Shown: positions 32,749 to 40,463, counted from the first letter of the stretch. The stretch: 42,418 bases of DNA from Phycisphaerales bacterium UBA1161 (GCA_002311745.1 DBZL01000021.1:1-42418); one strand, 5' to 3'. Notes: generated by a model from the sequence alone, not told the origin. Numbers and translations are program-made.

Positions 32749-33963
32749 TTAACGGGCCTGGGAAATCGTCTCCCACAGATCGCGCAGGTCCAGGGAGATG
32801 TGAACGGTCGCGCTGCCATCGGAGAGGTATTCGACGCTGTAAACACGGGCGCCACGGGCCAGGGCTTGGTCGATGGCGGCGGCAAGGCGCGGGTCGCGGG
32901 CGGCGGCACTGCCCAGAGTCTTGCCGTCGCCCCAGGGCAGGTCCTGAATCTGGCGGTGAAGATTGCTGGCCGCGGCGTATTCGGCGGCCCGGGCGGAAAG
33001 CAACTGCGTGCGAGCGGCGCCAGTACCCTGGGCGTCGATCTGACGATCCACCCAATCCGGCGGCTGGGCGGGCAGCAGCGACTGCACGGGCCGAGTAGCG
33101 GCGGCCGCCGGGCCGCTGCGGCCCACGGGCGATGCCATCCGCTTGGAGATCGCTTCCGCCACCGCTGCCCAGGCCTTGTCATCGGCCGGAAGCGCAATGT
33201 CCGTCCGCCCGGTGAGCAGCGAGCGCAGCTCCTGGCACAGAGCGGCGGGGGGGAAAGACAAAGTCACTTCGACGCTCTTGTCATCCCGGAAATCGACCAG
33301 CGTAACCGGGCGGTTGCCGACCCAATCGGCCATCGCCGCGGCGACGGCCGGGATCGAGAGCGCATCGCCGACGGTCTTGCCGCCGGCCAGTGGAACGGAG
33401 GAAATGCTGTCCAGCACGCGATTGACCACGTCCTGCCGGGCGGCGGTCGCCTGCGCCACGATCTGCTCGGGACTGACATCGCGCCACGCAATGGAAGTCG
33501 GCGGCGGGCGGATCAGATCGATGCGCCCCGTGCTGCTGCCGGTTGCGGAAAAGACCCGGCTGTCCCAACTCTTCAGATCGCGCAAGATTAGCGCCGCAGG
33601 CAGCGGCGTGCTCTGCGGGTTGTCAGACGCGATGCGAGCCAGCTCCGCGCGAACCAGCGGTGCGGCGATGTCCAGGCGAACCTGGCAGGTATCGGGATCG
33701 ATCCATCGCGGCCCGCCGATCTGCTGGGCTTGCTGAAGCACATTAAGCAGTCGCGCTTGCGAGCCGGTTTGATCGATCAGGTTGCGGACGCCGATCGCCC
33801 CGGCGATCGGCTCAGCGCGGATGTCGCCGGCCAAGCGATCGATGGCGCTGGCCCGCGCCGCGGCCACTTGGGCTTGATGCGCATCATCCGCCCAAGCGAT
33901 CGAGATCGAGGCGAGTAGAATCGAGATGAAAATGAATAACCGATGCATTTGGCGCCCGATCAT
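32749..33963 (-). CDS. Exported protein with three ~75-residue repeats
   Basis: A 404-residue protein with a signal peptide ending SIAWA (start at 33963 or 33948). The mature part contains three divergent copies of one unit, each beginning with an Ala/Arg-rich helix (ASAIDRLAGDI, AARQDVVNRVLDSI, AAEYAAASNLHRQI). A P-L/W-x-x-G-K-T-V/L-G turn follows, clear in the second and third copies, then a helix with AAAI. Each unit ends in a strand pair such as CQVRLDIAA, SVEVTLSFP or ATVHISLDL, with L-x-x-L after it. The layout resembles repeat lipoproteins of the LPP20 kind, but that is only a suggestion. The ribosome site lies inside a REP-like hairpin. Confidence 0.65.
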   Translation of the reverse strand: MIGRQMHRLFIFISILLASISIAWADDAHQAQVAAARASAIDRLAGDIRAEPIAGAIGVRNLIDQTGSQARLLNVLQQAQQIGGPRWIDPDTCQVRLDIAAPLVRAELARIASDNPQSTPLPAALILRDLKSWDSRVFSATGSSTGRIDLIRPPPTSIAWRDVSPEQIVAQATAARQDVVNRVLDSISSVPLAGGKTVGDALSIPAVAAAMADWVGNRPVTLVDFRDDKSVEVTLSFPPAALCQELRSLLTGRTDIALPADDKAWAAVAEAISKRMASPVGRSGPAAAATRPVQSLLPAQPPDWVDRQIDAQGTGAARTQLLSARAAEYAAASNLHRQIQDLPWGDGKTLGSAAARDPRLAAAIDQALARGARVYSVEYLSDGSATVHISLDLRDLWETISQAR

Positions 33964-33964
33964 C

Positions 33965-34006
33965 CCCTCTCCCCGGTATTCCGGGGAGAGGGTCAGGGTG
34001 AGGGGC
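33965..34006. repeat. REP-like palindrome with GGGTGAGGGG tail
   Basis: CCCTCTCCCCGG, loop TATT and CCGGGGAGAGGG make a perfect 12-bp stem (33965-33992), followed by GTCAGGGTGAGGGGC. This is the general form of dispersed REP elements seen in many GC-rich genomes. It directly abuts the start of the upstream-reading exported-protein gene. Confidence 0.7.
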
Positions 34007-34211
34007 TTCCTCCGCTAGCTAGACAGCCGGCATCTGCTCAAGTTAGCAATGTGCGCGGTAGATTTTTCATCGTAACTGCCGCGGTTATCGGAACAAGCGG
34101 CTCGGCTCAGGCCCATTTTTGAAAAAGAATTCTTAACCCCGGGCGCTCGGTTCGAACTGGAATTGCAATTGGGGGGCTGCGTGAAACAAAGCGTTCCGCC
34201 ACATGGGGTTA

Positions 34212-34397
34212 GAGCGGTTTCAGTTGTTCTGTAGCGTCCGCGCCGCCTGACGGCGGCCCTTCGGGTTGCGTTCCAAGGGGTCGTCTGCGGCGTCATCGCT
34301 CCTCAAAGAGTCTCCTATTTGACCCGTTTCGTCACTCTTCCTTGCATCCGGCCCCTTGGAACGCAACGCAGACGCCACATGACAACTGAAAACGCTC
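34212..34397. mobile_element. MITE-like inverted-repeat element flanked by TA
   Basis: A 186-bp non-coding element. Its outer ends GAGCGGTTTCAGTTGT and ACAACTGAAAACGCTC are near-perfect inverted repeats, and an inner pair GTTGCGTTCCAAGGGG (34265-34280) and CCCCTTGGAACGCAAC (34352-34367) is perfect. TA stands directly outside each end (34210-34211 and 34398-34399), the target duplication of IS630/Tc1-mariner type transposons. The left arm holds an extra GC-rich stretch (about 34240-34262) missing from the right arm. No transposase is present. Confidence 0.6.
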
Positions 34398-34477
34398 TAA
34401 GCGTCGCGGACGGCGAAAACCGTCGGCGAAAAAACCGGAAAAACGTCGACTATTTTCACGGCCCGGGGCGTGGTGTG

Positions 34478-34486
34478 TGATAGAAT
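34478..34486 (+). promoter_or_regulatory. Extended -10 promoter before the structured non-coding stretch
   Basis: TGATAGAAT provides an extended -10 (TG at 34478-34479, TAGAAT at 34481-34486) without a good -35. Transcription would start near 34493. Confidence 0.35.
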
Positions 34487-34492
34487 AGTGTA

Positions 34493-34667
34493 AAGTCCCA
34501 CGCCCGCCACAAATCAAAGGGCTGGGGCGACGAGTTTGCGGCGAGCCCAACCAACTTGGACCCGCAAATCGTTAATGACGGATCCAGGGTCCGACGCATC
34601 CCGCTCCGTGGGGAACGGGACCCGAAGCCGAAAGCTTTGGGAGCGACATCGGACCCTGCCTCTTTTT
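34493..34667 (+). ncRNA. Candidate structured non-coding RNA
   Basis: About 175 bases with strong complementarity and no credible ORF. TTTGCGG (34535-34541) pairs with CCGCAAA (34562-34568), extended by CGA/TCG. The 3' domain is a three-way junction. CAGGGTCCGA (34585-34594) pairs exactly with TCGGACCCTG (34649-34658), and CGC pairs with GCG inside it. Two hairpins lie within: TCCCG/CGGGA, and CCCGAAGC/GCTTTGGG with loop CGAAA. A T-run (34663-34667) follows after 4 bases, as in an intrinsic terminator. It does not look like tRNA, tmRNA, 6S, SRP or RNase P RNA. It could instead be a leader terminator of the ATPase gene. Confidence 0.45.
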
Positions 34668-34984
34668 CCGCGACCGGCAGTCCCCCCGGAATTGGACTTG
34701 CGGCCACAGGCCGCTTCCTCAACCGTCCTTCACAGTGCCCGCTTGGGCGGTGCCCGGCAGCGATTCAAGTGTCGAGAGGCGCGCCGGTTTCTAGTTCCGG
34801 AACTATCGCGACTGGCTCGGTCTAACGATAGAATTTATAGCTACGGCGCGCAAACGATCGTTCCCTTTTCGGAAGTAGACCGTGCTTAGGTGGCGAGGCA
34901 CTTGGAGGGGGCGAACTTGGAAGCGACCCATGACTGGGCGCCGATTGCGCACAGCTGCTGTCCCACCATCGCGGGAGGTTTGAG
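34668..34984 (+). other. Leader region of the ATPase gene with hairpins and palindromes
   Basis: A gene-free stretch. It holds a perfect hairpin GCGGCC/GGCCGC (34700-34714), a perfect 14-bp palindrome TAGTTCCGGAACTA (34792-34805), a 10-bp palindrome AACGATCGTT (34853-34862) and a possible -10 TAGAAT (34829-34834) without a matching -35. GGGAGG (34973-34978) is the ribosome site of the GTG start at 34985. The palindromes could be operators; that is inference. Confidence 0.45.
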
Positions 34985-36493
34985 GTGTCCAAGTCGAGCC
35001 GTGGAAAAGATTACCTGCGGGAACGGGCAAGCGAGATTAACAGCTTGACCAACATTGTCGCGGAGCACGACAAATCGTTGGCGGAGTACTACGTGGGACG
35101 GGAGTTCTACGTCGATAGGGCGTTAAACTTCGATGACCATGCAACATTTTTCGTCGGACCCAAAGGAATCGGTAAGTCTGCCGTACTGCAGATGGTACGG
35201 CTCCTTCGCGAATCGGAGACTACCCGTATCATCGAGATTGCACCGGACGACCTCGCTTTTCAGTCGTTGGCGAACGCGCAAGCGAGTACACCATTACTTC
35301 TCGAAGGCGGCAAGTACCAATGGATGTTCAAATCGCTTTGGGATTACGTCTTAACGGTCGAGGTGCTGCGGCATGAAATTCCTGCCACCGGCCTTGGATA
35401 TATCTTGGACAAGCTTTTTGGAGTTTTTCGGGGTGAGAGCGAGAAGGCAGCGCGCCGTCTTGTCGGCATGACATTCACGGACGAGGGACACCCAAAGACG
35501 TTAACCGACAAGATGCTCGACCTGATAAATGAAATTGAGTTATCAGCAGGAGGGACGCCGGGGCACGTGGGTGCGCGAATAGAACTCGGACCAAACCCCG
35601 GAGAGGGGCGAGAGCTGCAAATCCTCAATTTGGTCAATAAAGTCGCAAAGCATCTCGGGGAATTGCTTTCGCGTAGGTACTATCTCCTGGTCGACGACTT
35701 GGACCTGCACTGGAATGGCACAGATATTCAGAATTGGTTTATCGCGGCGCTGTTCTATTCCTTGCGCCGAATGGACCGCAATAAGATAAAATGCGTTGTC
35801 GCCATTCGTGAGCAGATTTTTCGCGAACTACCACTGGAGGACCGGGATAAATTCCGGGCGGGCGTATGCAGTGTGAACTGGGATCAGGTGACCGTGAAGA
35901 AAATTGTTCAGATGCGGCTCGCGAGGGTGTTGCGCCACAATGAAAGTGAAATCTGGACGGGGCTGTTTTACCAAGATGTATTTGAACAGCTCTGGCAGCA
36001 CTCCACCGGCACGCCACGCGACTTGTTGCGTCTTACGCACGCTTGCCTGAACGAAGCGCAGAAGCGAGGGGCGAAATACGTGGGCGAGCATGATGTCACC
36101 TCGGGAATTCGTCAGTTCTCTTTACAAAGGCTCGATGACCTAGAAAGTGAGTGGGCATTTAAATGGCGCGGCCTCGGCCATCTGGCGCGCCGCTTCAGAG
36201 GTTGGCCGAAGGAGTTCTCTCTGGAAAGAATCCAAGAGTTACTAATCGAGATCGGCTGCGATTTCGAAAACGGGCGAGTCGAGGCAGAAAGGTACACGTG
36301 GGTCCGCGGCTTCGTCGAAGACCCGAAGGCATTCGCAGAGCTACTGCTAACTTGTGGGTTTTTAATGCATAAGTTGAGCAGAACGGACGCGCCGCGGGTC
36401 TTCGATCCGTCAGGCGGCGACCGCGTTAGTAATGCTTCATACTTTGCAATTCATCCCATGTATTGGTTGGGCCTCGGTATAGTGGGGGCATGA
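34985..36493 (+). CDS. P-loop ATPase, STAND/KAP-like (Sll1717-type)
   Basis: A 502-residue protein starting at GTG with GGGAGG upstream. The N-terminus has YYVGREFYVDRAL, then Walker A GPKGIGKS (residues 58-65) and Walker B YYLLVDDLD (232-240). A later STGTPRDLLRL fits a sensor-2/GxPRD motif. The last 120 residues look like a winged-helix/effector region, without a nuclease, protease or TIR motif that I recognise. No membrane helix is seen. Base composition is visibly less GC-rich than the neighbours and codon use is less biased, which suggests acquisition. Its stop overlaps the DUF4926 start (ATGA). Proteins of this class often occur in defence islands, but no function can be claimed. Confidence 0.75.
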   Translation: MSKSSRGKDYLRERASEINSLTNIVAEHDKSLAEYYVGREFYVDRALNFDDHATFFVGPKGIGKSAVLQMVRLLRESETTRIIEIAPDDLAFQSLANAQASTPLLLEGGKYQWMFKSLWDYVLTVEVLRHEIPATGLGYILDKLFGVFRGESEKAARRLVGMTFTDEGHPKTLTDKMLDLINEIELSAGGTPGHVGARIELGPNPGEGRELQILNLVNKVAKHLGELLSRRYYLLVDDLDLHWNGTDIQNWFIAALFYSLRRMDRNKIKCVVAIREQIFRELPLEDRDKFRAGVCSVNWDQVTVKKIVQMRLARVLRHNESEIWTGLFYQDVFEQLWQHSTGTPRDLLRLTHACLNEAQKRGAKYVGEHDVTSGIRQFSLQRLDDLESEWAFKWRGLGHLARRFRGWPKEFSLERIQELLIEIGCDFENGRVEAERYTWVRGFVEDPKAFAELLLTCGFLMHKLSRTDAPRVFDPSGGDRVSNASYFAIHPMYWLGLGIVGA

Positions 36494-36717
36494 GGAAAGA
36501 AAAACCAACCGTTGAGTTGTATCAGCAGGTGGCGCTTCGGCGGGATGTACCGCAGGAGAATCTGCGCAAAGGGGATGTCGCCACGGTGGTGGAACTGGTA
36601 CCCCATTCATCCGGCGGGCCGCAGGGCTGGGTCATCGAAGTCTTCGATGCCGTCGGACAGTCGATCACGGTCACGGCCGTCAGCGTCGACAATGTGGAGG
36701 CCGTTGACGGAAAATGA
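36490..36717 (+). CDS. DUF4926 domain protein
   Basis: A 75-residue protein reading M-R-K-E-K-P-T-V-E-L-Y-Q-Q-V-A-L, then D-V-P-x-E-N-L-x-K-G-D-V-A-T-V-V-E and G-W-V-I-E-V-F-D. This is the pattern of DUF4926, a small SH3-like-looking family often encoded beside toxin-like or uncharacterised genes. It starts within the ATPase stop codon (ATGA at 36490-36493), so translation is coupled and the two products are probably partners. Its composition is closer to the GC-rich host than that of the ATPase. An antitoxin or immunity role is speculation. Confidence 0.72.
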   Translation: MRKEKPTVELYQQVALRRDVPQENLRKGDVATVVELVPHSSGGPQGWVIEVFDAVGQSITVTAVSVDNVEAVDGK

Positions 36718-36840
36718 AGTGCTTGCCGTTCGCCCGCTAGCGCAGGCCGGGTAATCGGCGGGGTAGGGTGTCAATCAATTCTTGGGTTTTCTCTGCGTCC
36801 TCGGCGCACTCGGCGGTTCAATTGAATTTCGGGGGGAGGA

Positions 36841-36860
36841 CCGGGCCGAGGACGGCCCGG
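36841..36860. terminator. Strong hairpin after the ATPase-DUF4926 pair
   Basis: CCGGGCCG, loop AGGA, CGGCCCGG: a perfect 8-bp GC stem, without a U-run. It is preceded by a TCTGCGTCCTCGGCGC...CGGCGGTTCAATT stretch that resembles remnants of the repeat seen at 38205-38288. The rest of 36718-36953 shows no gene. Confidence 0.4.
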
Positions 36861-36953
36861 CTCTCTGGGGAGCGGCTCTCCTTGCAGTCTGGCTCTCTGG
36901 GCGTCGGCGGCCGCGTTTGATTTTGAGGGGGGACGCATTTAGAGTCCTTCACC

Positions 36954-38201
36954 ATGATTTCACGTCGTAAAACGCGCAAAGTCGTACTGGGCGATAAAAC
37001 CCATGGGTTCGTCGGCATCGGCGGCGATGCCCCCGTGGCCGTGCAAACCATGACAGCCGGATACACCTGGGACATCGATAAGTGCGTCGCGGAAATCAAT
37101 AAGCTGTCCGCCGCGGGAGCGGATATCGTCCGCGTGGCGGTGCCGGAAAAGAAAGATACGGCGGCACTGAAGGAAATTCTGCCGCGCGTAAGCGTGCCCA
37201 TCGTCGCGGATGTGCATTTCCATTTTCAGCGGGCCATGGAAGCCATCGAGGCGGGCATCCATAAAATCCGGCTCAATCCGGGCAACATCAGCGACCGGGC
37301 ACAGGTCAAAGACGTCATCCAGGCGTGCAAGGCAAAAAAAATCCCCATGCGCATCGGGGTCAATGAGGGGTCGATCGTCGAACGTAAGGACAAACAAAAA
37401 CGCATGAAGGAACTGGGGGGCGTGTTCTCCAATGACAAGCACGGACATCTGCTGGCGATCATGATCGCCAAGCTGGAGGAGTATCTGGAGATTTTCCAGG
37501 CGGAGGATTTCCACGACATCGTCATCAGTGCCAAGAGCATCGATCCGGAATTGGTGATCGCCGCGTACAAGGAGATCAGCCAGCGGTTTGATTACCCGCT
37601 GCACCTGGGCGTGACGCACGCGGGGCCGAGGGAGACGGGGACGATCCGGTCGGTGGTGCCGCTGGGACATCTGCTGTGCAGCGGGATCGGGGACACCATC
37701 CGCATCAGCTATGCCAGCGATCCGGTTTTTGAAGTGCAGGATGGGTTGGAGCTGTTGTACGTGCTGGGGCTGCGGACGCGCGTGGGGGCGGAATTGATCG
37801 CATGCCCGACGTGCGGGCGGATTCAGGTGGATTTGTTCAGGCTGGTGCAGGATGTGCGCAAGCAGTTGGAGAAGGAGATCAAGCTGCCGATGAAGGTGGC
37901 GGTGATGGGTTGCGTGGTGAACGGGCCGGGCGAGTGCGAGGGGGCGGACATCGCCATCTTCGCGGGGGACCGGCGCGGGATCATCTACGTGCAGGGCGAG
38001 CGCGTGGCCAATGTGCCGGAGGAGGAAATTCTGGATCGGCTGCTGGCGGAGTGCCGGCAGTTTGAACAGAAGGTGAAGCGCGGCGAAGCCAAGCTGGGCG
38101 AGAAGAAGGTGGATATTCTGCCGCCGGACCCCATCGGCGAGCTGGGCAGCGGTTGGGAGAAGATCGAAAAAGAACGAAAGCCGTTGCCGGTAATCAAATA
38201 A
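36954..38201 (+). CDS. ispG: (E)-4-hydroxy-3-methylbut-2-enyl-diphosphate synthase
   Basis: A 415-residue iron-sulfur enzyme of the MEP isoprenoid pathway, converting MEcPP to HMBPP. The N-terminal TIM barrel has VAVQTMTAGYTWD, VPIVADVHFHF and IRLNPGNI. The C-terminal domain has the cluster cysteines in ACPTCGR and MGCVVNGPGE. This is the compact bacterial form without the extra domain found in plants and some bacteria. ATG 36954 has no clear ribosome site but gives the usual start. Confidence 0.95.
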   Translation: MISRRKTRKVVLGDKTHGFVGIGGDAPVAVQTMTAGYTWDIDKCVAEINKLSAAGADIVRVAVPEKKDTAALKEILPRVSVPIVADVHFHFQRAMEAIEAGIHKIRLNPGNISDRAQVKDVIQACKAKKIPMRIGVNEGSIVERKDKQKRMKELGGVFSNDKHGHLLAIMIAKLEEYLEIFQAEDFHDIVISAKSIDPELVIAAYKEISQRFDYPLHLGVTHAGPRETGTIRSVVPLGHLLCSGIGDTIRISYASDPVFEVQDGLELLYVLGLRTRVGAELIACPTCGRIQVDLFRLVQDVRKQLEKEIKLPMKVAVMGCVVNGPGECEGADIAIFAGDRRGIIYVQGERVANVPEEEILDRLLAECRQFEQKVKRGEAKLGEKKVDILPPDPIGELGSGWEKIEKERKPLPVIK

Positions 38202-38204
38202 AGA

Positions 38205-38288
38205 AAATGCAACCGCAGAGAAGAAAAATAGAAATAGATTTTTTCTCTGCAGCTGTCTCTGTCTCTCTGCGTCTCTGCGGTTGCATTT
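38205..38288. repeat. Inverted repeat with 16-bp perfect arms
   Basis: AAATGCAACCGCAGAG (38205-38220) and CTCTGCGGTTGCATTT (38273-38288) are exact reverse complements. The interior is A/T-rich on the left and TCTCTG-repeated on the right. It starts 4 bases after the ispG stop. This kind of CCGCAGAG/CTCTGCGG palindrome looks like a dispersed intergenic element and may also stop ispG transcription. Confidence 0.65.
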
Positions 38289-38308
38289 AAGAACTGGGAG
38301 GCGACATC

Positions 38309-38581
38309 ATGGTGAGACTTGGCTTTGCGGTGGTGATTTTTCTGGCGGGAGCGGGAGCGGGGATCTATTGGGGCGTGCATCATCCCCAACTGGCGGCGGA
38401 CATCGCGGGTAAGGAACAGCAGCAGACGCTGAAAATCCAGGCGGAAGTGGCCAGGGCCAAGATCCAGTTGCTCGACCAGTTCCTGGGCGATAAGAAACCC
38501 GCCAGCGGGGATGTTCGACAGATGAAAAGCGAGGAGCAAAAGAAGCTGGACGACGCCAACAAGGGGCTGGCCAGTCCATAG
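38309..38581 (+). CDS. Small membrane-anchored coiled-coil protein
   Basis: A 90-residue protein with GGGAGG upstream. Residues 4-23 form one hydrophobic helix (signal anchor or uncleaved signal). The remainder is a charged helix (KEQQQTLKIQAEVARAKIQL) likely to form a coiled coil, ending in a flexible Lys-rich tail. I recognise no family. It lies between ispG and argC in the same direction and might be cotranscribed with argC (33 bases). Confidence 0.65.
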   Translation: MVRLGFAVVIFLAGAGAGIYWGVHHPQLAADIAGKEQQQTLKIQAEVARAKIQLLDQFLGDKKPASGDVRQMKSEEQKKLDDANKGLASP

Positions 38582-38614
38582 AGCGGCGGGCGGACTTGCG
38601 TTATTCTTATCCGC

Positions 38615-39604
38615 ATGAGCATTCGCGTCGGCATCGTGGGCGTCAGCGGATACGGCGGCGGGGAAGTGCTGCGCATCTGCGCGGGGCATCCCTCGTTTGA
38701 TGTGGCGTATGTCGCGGGGGAATCGTCCGCGGGGCAGAAGCTCGGCGAGCGGTTCGCGGGCATCACGCCGAAACTTGCGGAGATGAAAATCCAGAAATGG
38801 AGTCCAGCGGCGCTGCCGAAGCTGGATCTGGTGTTCGTGTCGCTGCCGACGGGCCAGTCGCGCGATGCGGTGGCGAAGGTGCCGGCGGGCGTGAAGATCG
38901 TGGACGTCGGGGGGGATCACCGGTACGTGGATGGATGGGTGTATGGTCTGGCGGACGTATGGCCGGAAAAAATCCGCGCCGCCAGCCGCGTGGCCAATCC
39001 TGGGTGTTATCCGGCGGCGGCGCTGACGGCGATGGCGCCGCTGATCGCGGGCGGGCTGGTCAAGGTGGATGGGCCGATCATTATTGACGCCCTGAGCGGG
39101 ATCAGCGGCGCCGGGCGAGGCGGCGGCAGCCCAGAGGCGCAGCTTGGATTTGCCGAAGTCAATGAGGATGTTTCGGCCTACGGGCTGCTGAAGCATCCGC
39201 ACGTGCCGGAGATGGCGGCGACGGTGCGCGAGCTGGGGGGCGCCGGGGGCGGGCCATCGCCGCGAATCGTGTTTACGCCGCATTTGATCCCGATGACGCG
39301 GGGGATCTTGGCGACCTGTTATCTGGCCGGGGATGCCGACACGAAGCAGTGTCTGTCGGCGGCGCGGAAGTTTTACGCGGGGCGGCCGTTTGTGCGGGTC
39401 GTGGATCAGCCGCCGCACAGCAAGTGGGCAACGGGATCGAATTGGGCGTTCATCTCTTACGCGGCGGGAGACGGGACGATCATCGCCCTGGGCGCGATCG
39501 ACAACCTGGGCAAGGGAGCGGCGGGAGCGGCGGTGCAAAACGCGAATCTCATGTGCGGCCTGGAAGAGACGGCGGGATTGAGCGGCGCGGCCCTGTGGCC
39601 GTAG
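38615..39604 (+). CDS. argC: N-acetyl-gamma-glutamyl-phosphate reductase
   Basis: A 329-residue NADPH enzyme of arginine synthesis that reduces N-acetylglutamyl-phosphate to the semialdehyde. The Rossmann motif is GIVGVSGYGGGEVLR. The catalytic cysteine is in ANPGCYPAA. The substrate loop SGISGAGRG and HPHVPEM contribute the active site, and FTPHLIPMTRGI with GAIDNLGKGAAGAAVQN are conserved near the C-terminus. The length is normal. No other arg genes are adjacent. Confidence 0.94.
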   Translation: MSIRVGIVGVSGYGGGEVLRICAGHPSFDVAYVAGESSAGQKLGERFAGITPKLAEMKIQKWSPAALPKLDLVFVSLPTGQSRDAVAKVPAGVKIVDVGGDHRYVDGWVYGLADVWPEKIRAASRVANPGCYPAAALTAMAPLIAGGLVKVDGPIIIDALSGISGAGRGGGSPEAQLGFAEVNEDVSAYGLLKHPHVPEMAATVRELGGAGGGPSPRIVFTPHLIPMTRGILATCYLAGDADTKQCLSAARKFYAGRPFVRVVDQPPHSKWATGSNWAFISYAAGDGTIIALGAIDNLGKGAAGAAVQNANLMCGLEETAGLSGAALWP

Positions 39605-39659
39605 GCCATGCCGTGGCGACCTCCCGGCCGCGGCGAACCTTCACACGAGGGGAGACCTC

Positions 39660-40463
39660 ATGACAACTTCGGCGAATTGGTTTTACATGCGCGGGGATCA
39701 GCAGCAGGGGCCGGTGACATTGGACGATCTGCGGCGGCTGCTGGCCCAGGGGGAATTGAGCGGCTCCGATTTGGCGTGGTCGGCGGGAATGCCGCAATGG
39801 ATGATGGCGGGGCAAATCCCGGCGTTGCAGGCGCCGCCGAGGGCCGTGCCGGTGGAAATGGGGTATTACACGCCCATGATGGGGATGCCGCAGAGGGCGG
39901 TGGATAATCTGCGGAACCATGCGGCGCCCCGCGGCGACACGGGGGATTGGCCGCTGGACGATGCGCGCGTGCAATGCTTTGAGCAGACGGTGAAGCTACG
40001 CAAGCGCGTGATGGCGGCGGCGCGGTTGTACCACTTGATGCTGCTCCTGGCCGTGATCTTCGCGGTGGTCATGGTGATCGTCGGCCTGGCGACAGTCGCC
40101 ACTGCGCCGGCGCGAGGCCGCCAGTGGGGGATGTTCCTGGCCATGCTGATCCCGGGGGGATTTTTTGTGGGGCTTTGCGTTCTGTACTATTTCTCGTGGC
40201 GGGGGACAACGCGGTCGCAGCGATGGGCGCCGCTGACGATGTTCATTCTGTTTTTGATTGGCACCGCGGTGAATATCAGCGGGTGTGTCCTGGCGACGGC
40301 TGCAACCGGACCGGCGGGGGCGTCGCAGGCCGTCGCTTCGGCGATCGGGCTGATTTTCACGGTGGCGTTTGCGGTGGTGTCGTGGCGGGCGTTCGCGGTG
40401 ATTCCGCAGTACCTGTTGCAGCCGGCGTGGTGCCAGGAGTTGATCGTCAAGGCGAATCTGTGA
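39660..40463 (+). CDS. GYF_2-domain membrane protein
   Basis: A 267-residue protein. Residues 6-52 form a GYF_2 (DUF4339) domain: WFYMRGDQQQGPVTLDDLRRL, with W-S-A-G-M-P-Q-W-M-M-A-G. After a linker with acidic residues there are four hydrophobic helices between about 122 and 250. GYF_2 domains in bacteria are thought to mediate binding of proline-rich segments, and they are common on planctomycete membrane proteins. The function is otherwise unknown. A GAGGGGAG ribosome site precedes the ATG. Confidence 0.8.
   Translation: MTTSANWFYMRGDQQQGPVTLDDLRRLLAQGELSGSDLAWSAGMPQWMMAGQIPALQAPPRAVPVEMGYYTPMMGMPQRAVDNLRNHAAPRGDTGDWPLDDARVQCFEQTVKLRKRVMAAARLYHLMLLLAVIFAVVMVIVGLATVATAPARGRQWGMFLAMLIPGGFFVGLCVLYYFSWRGTTRSQRWAPLTMFILFLIGTAVNISGCVLATAATGPAGASQAVASAIGLIFTVAFAVVSWRAFAVIPQYLLQPAWCQELIVKANL

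Noticed and set aside
34130..34175. tRNA-like GGTTCGAAC T-loop
   Set aside because: Flanking bases do not form a 5-bp T stem and no acceptor or anticodon arm fits.
34456..34722. 88-residue minus-strand ORF in the same non-coding stretch
   Set aside because: No start context and no protein-like pattern; it reads across the complementary helices.
34536..34889. 117-residue ORF on the plus strand upstream of the ATPase
   Set aside because: It overlaps the strongly paired RNA stretch, has no ribosome site, and its translation (Arg/Pro/Ser-rich) matches no family.
36859..36903. Repeated GGCTCTCTGGG as a possible operator pair
   Set aside because: Probably part of a degraded TCTCTG-type intergenic repeat; no promoter is positioned next to it.
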